Below the pieces are notes generated by a model. That model was given only the letters and a program-made list of their open reading frames with translations, made no database searches and was not told where the DNA came from. Made by a program: the position numbers and the translations under genes. Shown piece after piece: positions 17,373-24,406 of a stretch of DNA of 55,577 bases; position 1 is the stretch's first letter, and each line of letters opens with the position of its first letter. The DNA is from Deltaproteobacteria bacterium (GTDB lineage Bacteria; Myxococcota_A; UBA9042), in the NCBI GenBank assembly GCA_020632665.1, contig JACKFC010000031.1, positions 1 through 55,577 of the forward strand. Direction: 5' to 3'.

Positions 17373-18155
17373 TCAGAGCCAATGCGCCTCGAGCCACGCG
17401 ACGGCGTCCGGCGCCGCCCGCAGTGCCGCGTCGGCCTGCCGCGCCCGCTCGGCGCTGCGATCGCCCGGCGGCAACGTCGCCTGCGCCGCCCGCACGTGCT
17501 GCAGCCAGCTCGCCAGCTCGAAGTGGTGCAGCAAACAGCCGAAACGGTGCCCCTCGTGCCGCACCAGCACCGCCAGCGCCTGCTCGGCGGTCTCGGCGGC
17601 GAGCAGGCCCATGCTCACGTCGTAGATGAGCTGCCGCAGCGCCTCGAAGGCCGCCTCCGGCTCGGCCGCGACCTGCTCGACCAAGGCCTCGAAGGCGTCG
17701 GCGTCGGTCCCGGCCGCCTCGGCGACCTCGGCCATCGCCGGCAGCTGGGTCGAGACGAAGTCGCCGTCGGGCGCGACCGCGAGGAGCCGGCCGAGGAGGT
17801 AGAGGTCGAAAGCGCTGGCGACCGACTCGCCGAGCAGCATCGCCTCGGGCGAGAGCGGCGCGCCGGCGTCGCCGAGCGCCACGGTCGCGACGTGGTGCCA
17901 CGCCATATGGCAGATGACGTCGGCCGGGACTGTTCGATCGGTCAGGATATCGCCGCCTCGCTGCGCGTCCCAGAAGGCGAGGTTCAGCAGCAGGGCGTGG
18001 TCCCAGCGCGCGGCTTGTTGCGGCAGGACGCTGACGCGGTAGTCGTCGGCCAGTAGGCGGCGCTTGAGGCTGGCGTAGAGGGCGACGGGGCGCATCGCGG
18101 CTTCGTCCTCGATGCGGAGTTGATCGAGTGGTAGCGAGCGCAGCGGAAGGTTCAT
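17373..18155 (-). CDS. Unknown helical protein translationally coupled to selW
   Basis: This 260-aa protein (MNLPLRSLPLDQLRIED...) starts at ATG 18155, which overlaps the stop of the selW-like gene (ATGA). It looks all-helical and cytoplasmic, with no signal peptide. A His-rich helix (VICHMAWHHVATVALGD) and a later HEGHRFGCLLHHFELASW could bind metal or cofactor. I do not recognise a family. Strict coupling to a SelW-family selenoprotein suggests a partner or substrate relationship. It converges with the CHAT gene, with 12 bases between stops. Confidence 0.65.
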   Translation of the reverse strand: MNLPLRSLPLDQLRIEDEAAMRPVALYASLKRRLLADDYRVSVLPQQAARWDHALLLNLAFWDAQRGGDILTDRTVPADVICHMAWHHVATVALGDAGAPLSPEAMLLGESVASAFDLYLLGRLLAVAPDGDFVSTQLPAMAEVAEAAGTDADAFEALVEQVAAEPEAAFEALRQLIYDVSMGLLAAETAEQALAVLVRHEGHRFGCLLHHFELASWLQHVRAAQATLPPGDRSAERARQADAALRAAPDAVAWLEAHWL

Positions 18156-18391
18156 GGGGCTCCGGTGGTGTCGTGCAGTGCTTGTGCGACGGCGCGCAGG
18201 GCGTCGTCTTCGTCGGGGAAGCCGAGCGGCCCCTTCTTGGCGACGATGGCGCCTTCGACGGCGACTTCGTAGATGCCGCCGCTGCCTTCGATCAGGGTGG
18301 TGTCGTGGCCGAGTTCATCGCGGATGCGGGCGGCCAGCCTGGCCGCGCGGGGGCGGTAGCCTCAGCGGTTGCAGTAGCGGATCGTGATCAT
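18152..18391 (-). CDS. selW: SelW/Rdx-family selenoprotein (CxxU), UGA at codon 10
   Basis: Reading through a TGA at 18364-18362 gives a 79-aa protein. It begins MITIRYCNR-U-GYRPRA and continues ARLAARIRDELGHDTTLIEG, a SGGIYEVAVEG strand region and a KKGPLGFPDEDD turn. This is the complete SelT/SelW/SelH (Rdx) thioredoxin-like fold: beta strand, C-x-x-U redox motif, helix, a GG-x-(F/Y)-E-V strand, and a final helix. Family members are small thiol redox proteins whose exact substrates are unsettled. The start ATG 18391 has GGAG eight bases upstream. A SECIS hairpin follows the UGA. The ATGA overlap couples it to the helical protein downstream. Confidence 0.9.
18330..18364 (-). other. Selenocysteine UGA and SECIS hairpin of selW
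   Basis: On the minus strand the UGA is followed after 15 bases by GCGGCC (18346-18341), a loop AGGCT, and GGCCGC (18335-18330). That is a perfect 6-bp stem with a G-G in the loop, as in bacterial SECIS elements. Position and loop resemble the fdhA element. Confidence 0.82.
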
Positions 18392-18535
18392 GGTGTCGGC
18401 TCCGATGCGGCGGTCCTTGCCTCGACGCCGCTCACCTGAGGCTAGGCCGTGTTGGCGTCTGGCTCAACGTCGACGTCCTCTGGCGCAGCGTCTATGGTCC
18501 GAGCCGCAGGCGCGTTGCGCGCCGCAGGAGCAGCG

Positions 18536-20080
18536 ATGAACCCAGATCTTGACGCGTCGGGTCCACCGAACGCCTGGTCCCGCAGGCCGCAACCTGGCGA
18601 AGAGCGCGTCCTCACGATCGACGGCATGGCCGACAACGGCGCCGGGCTGGCGCGCGCGGTGCTGACGGTGCCGGACGGCTCGCAGTTCAACTGGGCGGCC
18701 GAGGTGCGTCACGCGCTGCCGGGCGAAGAGGTGCGGGTGCGGATCGTACGCGCGCGGCGTCGGCGCGCCGAGTGCGAGCTGCTCGAGGTGCTGCGGCCCT
18801 CTCCGGCGCGGGTGGTGCCGCCGTGCGTCCACGCCGGGCCCTACGACGGCGCCGGGCGGGGCTGCGGCGGCTGCATGCTGCAGGCGATGGATCCCGCGGC
18901 GCAGGCGGCGAGCAAGGCGGCCCGGGTGGCGACGCTGCTCACCGAGGCCGGCGTCGATCCGGCCGTGATCGAGCCGATCACCACGCTCGAATCGCCCTTT
19001 CGCTACCGCAACAAGATGGAATTCAGCTTCGGCGACGACTACGACCGCGCGCCGGCGCTGGGCCTGCACCCGAGCGGGATGCGCTTCGAGATCTTGGACG
19101 TACCCGATTGCCACCTGCTGCCCGCGTGGGCGATGGCGGCGACGGGGTGGGCCCGCGCCTTCCGCCGCGACCGCGAGCTGCCGCACCACGAGGAGGGGCG
19201 CGGTCGCGGCTGGCTGCGGACCCTCACCATCCGCCTCGCCTTCGCCACCGGTCAGTGGTCGCTCGACCTCTGCACCGCCGACGCCGAGGCGCCCTCGCGC
19301 GCCGACGGCACGCCGATCGACGCCGAGGCCGAGGTCGCAGCCTGGGCCGCCTACGCCCGCGGCCGTGCCGAATCCGCCGGGATTGTCGCGCCGAACCTGT
19401 GGTGGACGCGGCATCGCGCCCGCCGCGGCGAGCGCACCGTGCGGACCACCGTCGCGCTCGGTGAGGCCCAGCCGCTGCACGAGGAGGTGCGCCTCTCCGG
19501 CCGCGCGCCGCTGGCGCTGGAGATCCCTCCCGCCGCCTTCTTCCAGCCCAGCACCCCCGGCGCCGAGCGCATCTACGGCACCGTGCGGGAATTCTTCGTC
19601 GACGGCCTCGCCGCCGGGCAGGCGCCGCGCGTCCTCGACCTCTACTGCGGAACCGGCAGCGTCGGCCTCGCCCTCGCTGACCGATCGGCCAGCCTGGTCG
19701 GCGTCGAATTGGTGCCCAGCGCCGTCGACGCGGCCCGCCGCAACGCCGCGCTCAACGGCGCCACGAACGCCGAATTCCATGCCGGCGACGCCGCGAAGGT
19801 GCTCGTCGAGCAAGGCTTCGATCAGCCCGGCGCCTTCGACGTCGTCGTCGTCGATCCGCCGCGGGCTGGCCTCTCCGCCGCGGCGATCGAGGCGGTGCTG
19901 GCGATCCGCGCGCCGCGGCTGCTCTACGTCAGCTGCAACCCGCAGAGCCTCGCCTGCGACCTCGGCCCGCTCGCTGCTGCCGGCTATCGGGTTCGGCGGG
20001 CGCGGGCGGTCGATCAGTTCCCGCATTCGCCGCACGTCGAGACGGTGGTGGAGGTTGTGGGCGCAGGAACGACTTCATAA
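18536..20080 (+). CDS. rlmD: 23S rRNA (uracil-C5)-methyltransferase, RlmD/TrmA family
   Basis: This 514-aa SAM-dependent enzyme makes 5-methyluridine in rRNA. ATG 18536 is chosen for the GCAGGAG ribosome-binding site; upstream ATGs lack one. The N-terminal TRAM-like domain (residues ~20-85) is followed by Fe-S cluster cysteines (PPCVHAG, then GCGGCMLQ, then PDCHLLP). The SAM motif is LDLYCGTGSVGLALA, and VVVDPPRAGL and LLYVSCNPQSLACDL contain the catalytic motifs, including the nucleophilic Cys in SCNP. The end, DQFPHSPHVETVVEV, is typical of the family. RlmC, RlmD and TrmA specificity cannot be separated by eye; the Fe-S motif favours RlmD or RlmCD. Confidence 0.88.
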   Translation: MNPDLDASGPPNAWSRRPQPGEERVLTIDGMADNGAGLARAVLTVPDGSQFNWAAEVRHALPGEEVRVRIVRARRRRAECELLEVLRPSPARVVPPCVHAGPYDGAGRGCGGCMLQAMDPAAQAASKAARVATLLTEAGVDPAVIEPITTLESPFRYRNKMEFSFGDDYDRAPALGLHPSGMRFEILDVPDCHLLPAWAMAATGWARAFRRDRELPHHEEGRGRGWLRTLTIRLAFATGQWSLDLCTADAEAPSRADGTPIDAEAEVAAWAAYARGRAESAGIVAPNLWWTRHRARRGERTVRTTVALGEAQPLHEEVRLSGRAPLALEIPPAAFFQPSTPGAERIYGTVREFFVDGLAAGQAPRVLDLYCGTGSVGLALADRSASLVGVELVPSAVDAARRNAALNGATNAEFHAGDAAKVLVEQGFDQPGAFDVVVVDPPRAGLSAAAIEAVLAIRAPRLLYVSCNPQSLACDLGPLAAAGYRVRRARAVDQFPHSPHVETVVEVVGAGTTS

Positions 20081-20110
20081 ACCTTCACAAAAACCGGACG
20101 GAATCTGCTT

Positions 20111-20136
20111 GCAGGCAGGCAGGCAGGCAGGCAGGC
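20111..20136. repeat. GCAG tetranucleotide microsatellite
   Basis: About six and a half GCAG units lie between rlmD and the next gene, 74 bases upstream of its start. Unit-number slippage could alter promoter spacing. Just upstream (20076-20100) is an AT-rich patch that may hold a promoter. Confidence 0.7.
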
Positions 20137-20209
20137 TATCGTTCGCTCCAAGCACGTCAACAGACCACCGGCAAGCGGAACAGCCCGACCGGTGCGCGAG
20201 GAGAGAAGC

Positions 20210-20944
20210 ATGGCCAACTGCAGCTGCAACGGAGAGCCGCTTGTCGCGGCGATCGATCAACGTTTCGAGTCCGAGGCCGACGGAAGCCCGGTGATCCACT
20301 GGCTCGATGCGAGCACTTGGTCGCGGTTCGGAGGCAAGCTCGGCCTGCTGCAGTACTTCACCCTGCTCGGGGTCGAAGGGACGTCGACGTCGGTGACGAT
20401 CGTGGCGCGCGGCGGCTCGGACGGCAAGTCATGGCAGTTCATCGATGGCCTGCAGGAGGGGCCCTACAACAGCGGCGTCATCTCGACGACGCCCATGCGC
20501 ATTCGCTCGGTGCCGTCGAACGACGCCCGGCTGCCGCCGTTGGTGCAGCTCGGACTGAAGGTCGACGGCTCGACTGAGTTGGGCGCTGTCCGAGTGACGT
20601 GGCTGATCGAGGCGATCTCCGGCACAGGTGTTCCGATCGTGGTGCAGGGGAACGGCACGATGGGCACGGTTACCGCTGGCCAGGTCCTGACCGACGGCAC
20701 GCTCGACTTGCTCGGCGAGGCCGACGTGATCTTCGGTGCCGTTGTGCCGTCCACCACCGACATCGAGCTCTACACGTCGGGGGATGGCAGTACTTGGTAC
20801 CTCGCCGACGCGATCTCGTTCGGCGGCGCAGGCAGTGGAGCGCGGAAGGCGACGAATGTGTTGCGTTACGTGGAATTGAGGAACAAGACCGAGGTGACGA
20901 CGGGTACCATCAACTGGTCGCTCAGCGCGGTGGCGCGGGGCTAG
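20210..20944 (+). CDS. Hypothetical beta-rich protein, first gene of a three-gene cassette
   Basis: This 244-aa protein starts at ATG 20210 after GAGGAGAGAAGC. It begins MANCSCNGEPLVAAIDQRFE, has no signal peptide, and is mostly short polar beta strands and loops (TSVTIVARGGSDGKSWQFI, VPIVVQGNGTMGTVTAGQVL). It resembles beta-sandwich structural proteins but matches no family I know. Base composition is less GC-rich than the surroundings. The next gene starts 13 bases after its stop, so the two are cotranscribed. Function unknown. Confidence 0.6.
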   Translation: MANCSCNGEPLVAAIDQRFESEADGSPVIHWLDASTWSRFGGKLGLLQYFTLLGVEGTSTSVTIVARGGSDGKSWQFIDGLQEGPYNSGVISTTPMRIRSVPSNDARLPPLVQLGLKVDGSTELGAVRVTWLIEAISGTGVPIVVQGNGTMGTVTAGQVLTDGTLDLLGEADVIFGAVVPSTTDIELYTSGDGSTWYLADAISFGGAGSGARKATNVLRYVELRNKTEVTTGTINWSLSAVARG

Positions 20945-20957
20945 CCGGAGGCGCGTG

Positions 20958-21833
20958 ATGAAGTCGCGGACGATTCAGGCGCGGAGTATGGCGGAGCTCG
21001 TTGCGGTCGCTCACGGCGGGGACTCTGGTCCCTGGTCCGGGCGTGCTGGACCCAAGCATCCCAAGCCTCGCTACGGCGGTTCTCCGCAGCAGGCCATGCG
21101 CGAGCGTTTGGCCTGGCGTGGCGATATGCTTGAGTGGCAGCGCTCGAGCGAGGACGAGCCAGCAACGATGGAGCGCAAAGTGCGGCACGCCACGCGGCAA
21201 CCCGGGTTCGTCGATTCCAGGGGCCTGCCCGCTGGATTCTCTTCCGCGGCCCCAGCCGATGACAGTTGGTCCAAAGCACAACTACAAAAGAAGTGCGACG
21301 AATTCGTACCGGCCGGTCTTGGGGAGACCCTTACCAATCCGCCACAAGGTTGCTCCAAGCCAGCCTGCGCACCCGGCCTCGAGCCTCGTGTCAATGGCTT
21401 CAACTCCTTCGCGTGCTGCAAACCGGGATTGGCGTCGGCGGGATGCCCCTGCAAGAATACAGAGTGGCCAGATCCGGAGTTCGTCGGCCCGCAGACCGAG
21501 GCGGAATACAACAATTGGGATCAGACCGTTCCGTGCAAACCGGTGCCCGAGTGGGCGTACAAGTGTCTCTTCTGCGGAGAGGGCACGTCCTGTGGCATGA
21601 AGTGCAGCGACTGGGCAAAACAGAAGAAGCAAGGAGTTTGGCAGCAGGCATTCGAGAGTTTTCATTGGAATCAGGACAAAGGCTTCGCTCCGATCCAAGG
21701 TCCGCACGCTTGTGACCCGAAGGTGATTTGGAACTCATGGGCACTGGTCGACTCGAGTTCGAAAGGAAAGCAGGCGTTTCTCAAGGCATTGCCGCTTTCT
21801 CCGAATCAACCGATACCCACATGCAAGGGCTAG
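20958..21833 (+). CDS. Hypothetical cysteine-rich protein, second gene of the cassette
   Basis: This 291-aa protein starts at ATG 20958 with GGAGG just upstream. The first ~105 residues are polar (GGDSGPWSGRAGPKHPK...). The rest contains 14 cysteines, including SFACCKPG, AGCPCKN and KCLFCGEGTSCGMKC, suggesting disulphides or metal sites although no signal peptide is visible. It is rich in Trp and Pro. No family recognised. Its end overlaps the start of the next gene by 13 bases. Composition is lower in GC than the genome around it. Confidence 0.6.
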   Translation: MKSRTIQARSMAELVAVAHGGDSGPWSGRAGPKHPKPRYGGSPQQAMRERLAWRGDMLEWQRSSEDEPATMERKVRHATRQPGFVDSRGLPAGFSSAAPADDSWSKAQLQKKCDEFVPAGLGETLTNPPQGCSKPACAPGLEPRVNGFNSFACCKPGLASAGCPCKNTEWPDPEFVGPQTEAEYNNWDQTVPCKPVPEWAYKCLFCGEGTSCGMKCSDWAKQKKQGVWQQAFESFHWNQDKGFAPIQGPHACDPKVIWNSWALVDSSSKGKQAFLKALPLSPNQPIPTCKG

Positions 21834-23278
21834 CTGCTGTCGCCGCATTCGCTTTCCTGGCATCACTGTGCGGCCTTCATGGCTGCTCGGATCTGCCGCA
21901 TGGTCGAGGCCAGTCGACGTCCATCGAATACCGACTGACGCCCGGAATCACGTTCGCACGCGACATTGATCCCACCGCCGATTCGTTCGACATGGACGAC
22001 ATGACGGACGTCGCGTCGCAGGACCAGACGATGATGGCGGGAAGTTGGCGCCTCGTCGCTGCTTCCGCCGCGCGGTGCAGCGCCGCGGGAATGTCGCGGT
22101 GTTCCGAGTCGGAGTGTGCCGTCTCGCTGCTCCTGCGAGCATCCGAGCAACCGCCCAAGACGATGCGGCTTCAGGTCCCGGGACGTCCCACCGACCTCTA
22201 CCTCGACGCGGATTGCACGCCGCACCTGGTCGGCACGCGTTCGACCGAGATTCGGCACGTCACCCGGACGCCGAGCCAGGCGAGCTTTCGGGCGATTGTG
22301 GCGCCGGATGCCTCGATCGAGGTCACCTGGCGCACTACGATGCGACCGACTCGTACTCTGCAGGCGCTCATTGCGACCGGTGTCGACGCAGAAATTGGCC
22401 TCGCCGTCGAGCTCGAGGGAGACGACAAAGGCGCAAGCTGGATCGTGGGCTATGGCGCGGCAGGTAGCGTCGAGATTCGCCGCCGCGCCTTGCCGGACCT
22501 CGGAGGATACGTTCACGCATCGAACTACGGTGGAGCGATCGCGGAACGCGGCGGCACCGTGGTCGCCGTCGATGGTTCATCGCTCGGCCCGCCATGGGAG
22601 AGCGCGCCTGGAGTGCTCTTCGCCACAGTGTCACGTGGGAATGCGCTCCTGGCCGGTCGCCGGTTGACGGAGCTTCACATCCCTGGCGAGAAAGGGCTGG
22701 CGCGGCTGCGCAGCCTGACCGGCTTGGCAATTTCTGCGCGCGACGAGGTCATCGTGGCCGGCCATGGGAACGCCGGCGACACCGCGGATTGGTCCTGTCT
22801 TCCGTTCGTGGCGGCCTACGATCTCGACTTGCAGCCGCGATGGGTATGGCGAAGCACGACGTGGTCTCCACTTCATGCAGCAACCGCCGCACTCCCCGTC
22901 GTGGCGGATTCTGGCTACGGGCGCGTCGTGAGGTTGGGCGGCGACGAGGCGCTGGACCCGTCGGCCACACTCGCAGCGTTCGGGCTCTTCGATCCACAAG
23001 GACCAGCAAAGCCTGTCGCTGGAGCGATCGACCTGCAGGGCGTGGCGTTCGCCGCCGCCGATTCGCATGCCGAAGGCAGGCCGACCTTCGCCCTTCGATC
23101 CGCAGACGGGCTCGCGATGCTGGTGACAGACGGCTGGGGGCGCGTTCAGGTCGCGACGCCGGACCCCTGCGGCGGCGACGGCGACGAGTCGTGTTCCGAC
23201 GGCGACCCGACGACGATCGATCGGTGCACCGAGGCGGGATGCCAGCACGTGGCCAAGGGCGAATCGGATACGCCGTAG
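21821..23278 (+). CDS. Lipoprotein, third gene of the cassette
   Basis: This 485-aa protein starts at ATG 21821, inside the end of the previous gene. The signal peptide MQGLAAVAAFAFLASLCGLHGC ends in a lipobox, with lipid Cys22. The body is beta-rich and may form a propeller or repeated sandwich (AAYDLDLQPRWVWRSTTW, VVRLGGDEALDPSATLAAFG). Near the end, DPCGGDGDESCSDGDPTTI and DRCTEAGCQHV form a small cysteine module like those in the giant lipoproteins here. The stop codon lies inside a diverged duplicate of the rlmD 3' end. Function unknown; presumably the membrane anchor of the cassette's product. Confidence 0.65.
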   Translation: MQGLAAVAAFAFLASLCGLHGCSDLPHGRGQSTSIEYRLTPGITFARDIDPTADSFDMDDMTDVASQDQTMMAGSWRLVAASAARCSAAGMSRCSESECAVSLLLRASEQPPKTMRLQVPGRPTDLYLDADCTPHLVGTRSTEIRHVTRTPSQASFRAIVAPDASIEVTWRTTMRPTRTLQALIATGVDAEIGLAVELEGDDKGASWIVGYGAAGSVEIRRRALPDLGGYVHASNYGGAIAERGGTVVAVDGSSLGPPWESAPGVLFATVSRGNALLAGRRLTELHIPGEKGLARLRSLTGLAISARDEVIVAGHGNAGDTADWSCLPFVAAYDLDLQPRWVWRSTTWSPLHAATAALPVVADSGYGRVVRLGGDEALDPSATLAAFGLFDPQGPAKPVAGAIDLQGVAFAAADSHAEGRPTFALRSADGLAMLVTDGWGRVQVATPDPCGGDGDESCSDGDPTTIDRCTEAGCQHVAKGESDTP

Positions 23279-23319
23279 ATTCTCCGCATGCTTCGCAGGT
23301 CGAGACCGTGGTCGAGGCG
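23272..23319 (+). repeat. Diverged copy of the rlmD 3' end
   Basis: In one frame this segment reads AVDSPHASQVETVVEA. The end of rlmD (20006-20056) reads AVDQFPHSPHVETVVEV. Starting at the CCGCAT common to both, 28 of 34 bases agree, and the alignment needs one codon gap just before it. The segment directly follows the three-gene cassette, so the cassette is bracketed by two versions of the rlmD tail. It could be an attachment-site duplication or the relic of a second rlmD-like gene. Confidence 0.55.
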
Positions 23320-23517
23320 TGCATCGCTACGGGTCGAAGTGATCAAGATGCCGGAAGCGGACTGACCCCCAGGCGCGAGGTCCACAGGCGGCAGCGGCAC
23401 TGCCATTCGCGCTCCCGTGTGGGTAAGCTGCAACAGCGCTGGCCAGCCCAGGGAACAACCCCACGCCCCCGCGGGTTCGCCGCAAGCCATCGAATCCCCG
23501 ATGGTTCGGAGTCATCC

Positions 23518-24306
23518 ATGAAGCATCCCCGCCCCCTCTCCCTCCGCCTGACGACCGCGTTCGCGACCCTTTTCGCCGCCGCGCTCCCCGGGCTCGCCGC
23601 CGCCGAGACACCTCTGGTCGCGACCGGCGCCGACGCCGATACCGCGTTCGGCGTCAACGTCGCGACGCAGAGCTTCGTCGGCACCGCCCCCTCCGGCATC
23701 ACCGGCATCGGCGGGCTCGGAGGGCTCGCGGGAGGCGTGGGGCTCGGCGTGCTCGGCGGCCTCAGCGGCGAGTCGCCCTCGCTGACGGCGACGGCGGAGC
23801 GCAGGCTCGCCCCGGCGCATTGGCTGGGCCTGACCCTCGCCGTCTCCTACGCCGACCAGAGCGCCAGCAGCGCGGCGAACAGCAGCAGCTCCGCGGCCGA
23901 AGTCCAGAGCGCGTCGCTCTCGGCGGCGGCGGCGGTGAGCTGGCGCATGGTCTGGAACCCGGGGAGCCGGGTCGAGGTCGGGCCCTTCGCGATGCTCGGC
24001 TACCGCCGCGTGGCGAGCGACGCGACCACCCAGCTGCTCGACGCCGACGGCAAGGTCGACGCGACCAGCGAATCCAGCGCGCGCAGCCAGAACGTCGCGA
24101 TCTCGGGGGGGCTGAACCTCGACGCGCAGCTGAGCGAGCACGTCGGGCTGCGCCTGGCCGTGCAGCTGGCGCAGGCGGGTTGGTCGACCCAGTCGGCCGT
24201 CTCGACCAGCGATACGGCGCAGACCTCGCCGAGCGAGTCGGAGTCGACGTCGGTCAGCGGTGGGCTGGCGATCGCGCCGAGCCTGGGGCTGCGCGTCCGA
24301 TTCTGA
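23518..24306 (+). CDS. Outer-membrane beta-barrel-like protein
   Basis: This 262-aa protein starts at ATG 23518 with signal peptide SLRLTTAFATLFAAALPGLAAAE. A Gly-rich segment (TGIGGLGGLAGGVGLGVLGG) precedes alternating amphipathic strands (WLGLTLAVSYADQ, VEVGPFAMLGYRRVA, VGLRLAVQLAQAGW). It ends in Phe (SLGLRVRF), the usual C-terminal signature for outer-membrane assembly. Ser/Ala-rich loops separate the strands. No specific family is recognised. The 239 bases upstream (23279-23517) hold the rlmD-tail copy and otherwise nothing recognised. Confidence 0.7.
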   Translation: MKHPRPLSLRLTTAFATLFAAALPGLAAAETPLVATGADADTAFGVNVATQSFVGTAPSGITGIGGLGGLAGGVGLGVLGGLSGESPSLTATAERRLAPAHWLGLTLAVSYADQSASSAANSSSSAAEVQSASLSAAAAVSWRMVWNPGSRVEVGPFAMLGYRRVASDATTQLLDADGKVDATSESSARSQNVAISGGLNLDAQLSEHVGLRLAVQLAQAGWSTQSAVSTSDTAQTSPSESESTSVSGGLAIAPSLGLRVRF

Positions 24307-24406
24307 TTCCCCGCGACTTCGCAGCATCGCGTTCTTGCGCCACGACCCCGCCAACCGCACGATGGACGTCGATCCGTCGTCGACCGCTGGCGGTCGTGGA
24401 GCCCAG

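Noticed and set aside
20081..23271. An integrase or transposase within the rlmD-flanked cassette.
   Set aside because: None of the three products has tyrosine- or serine-recombinase or DDE motifs, so mobility rests only on the repeat and composition.
23279..23517. An open frame continuing from the rlmD-tail copy into the outer-membrane protein gene.
   Set aside because: It is open but has no start or domain beyond the 16-residue tail match. The outer-membrane protein has its own signal peptide at 23518.
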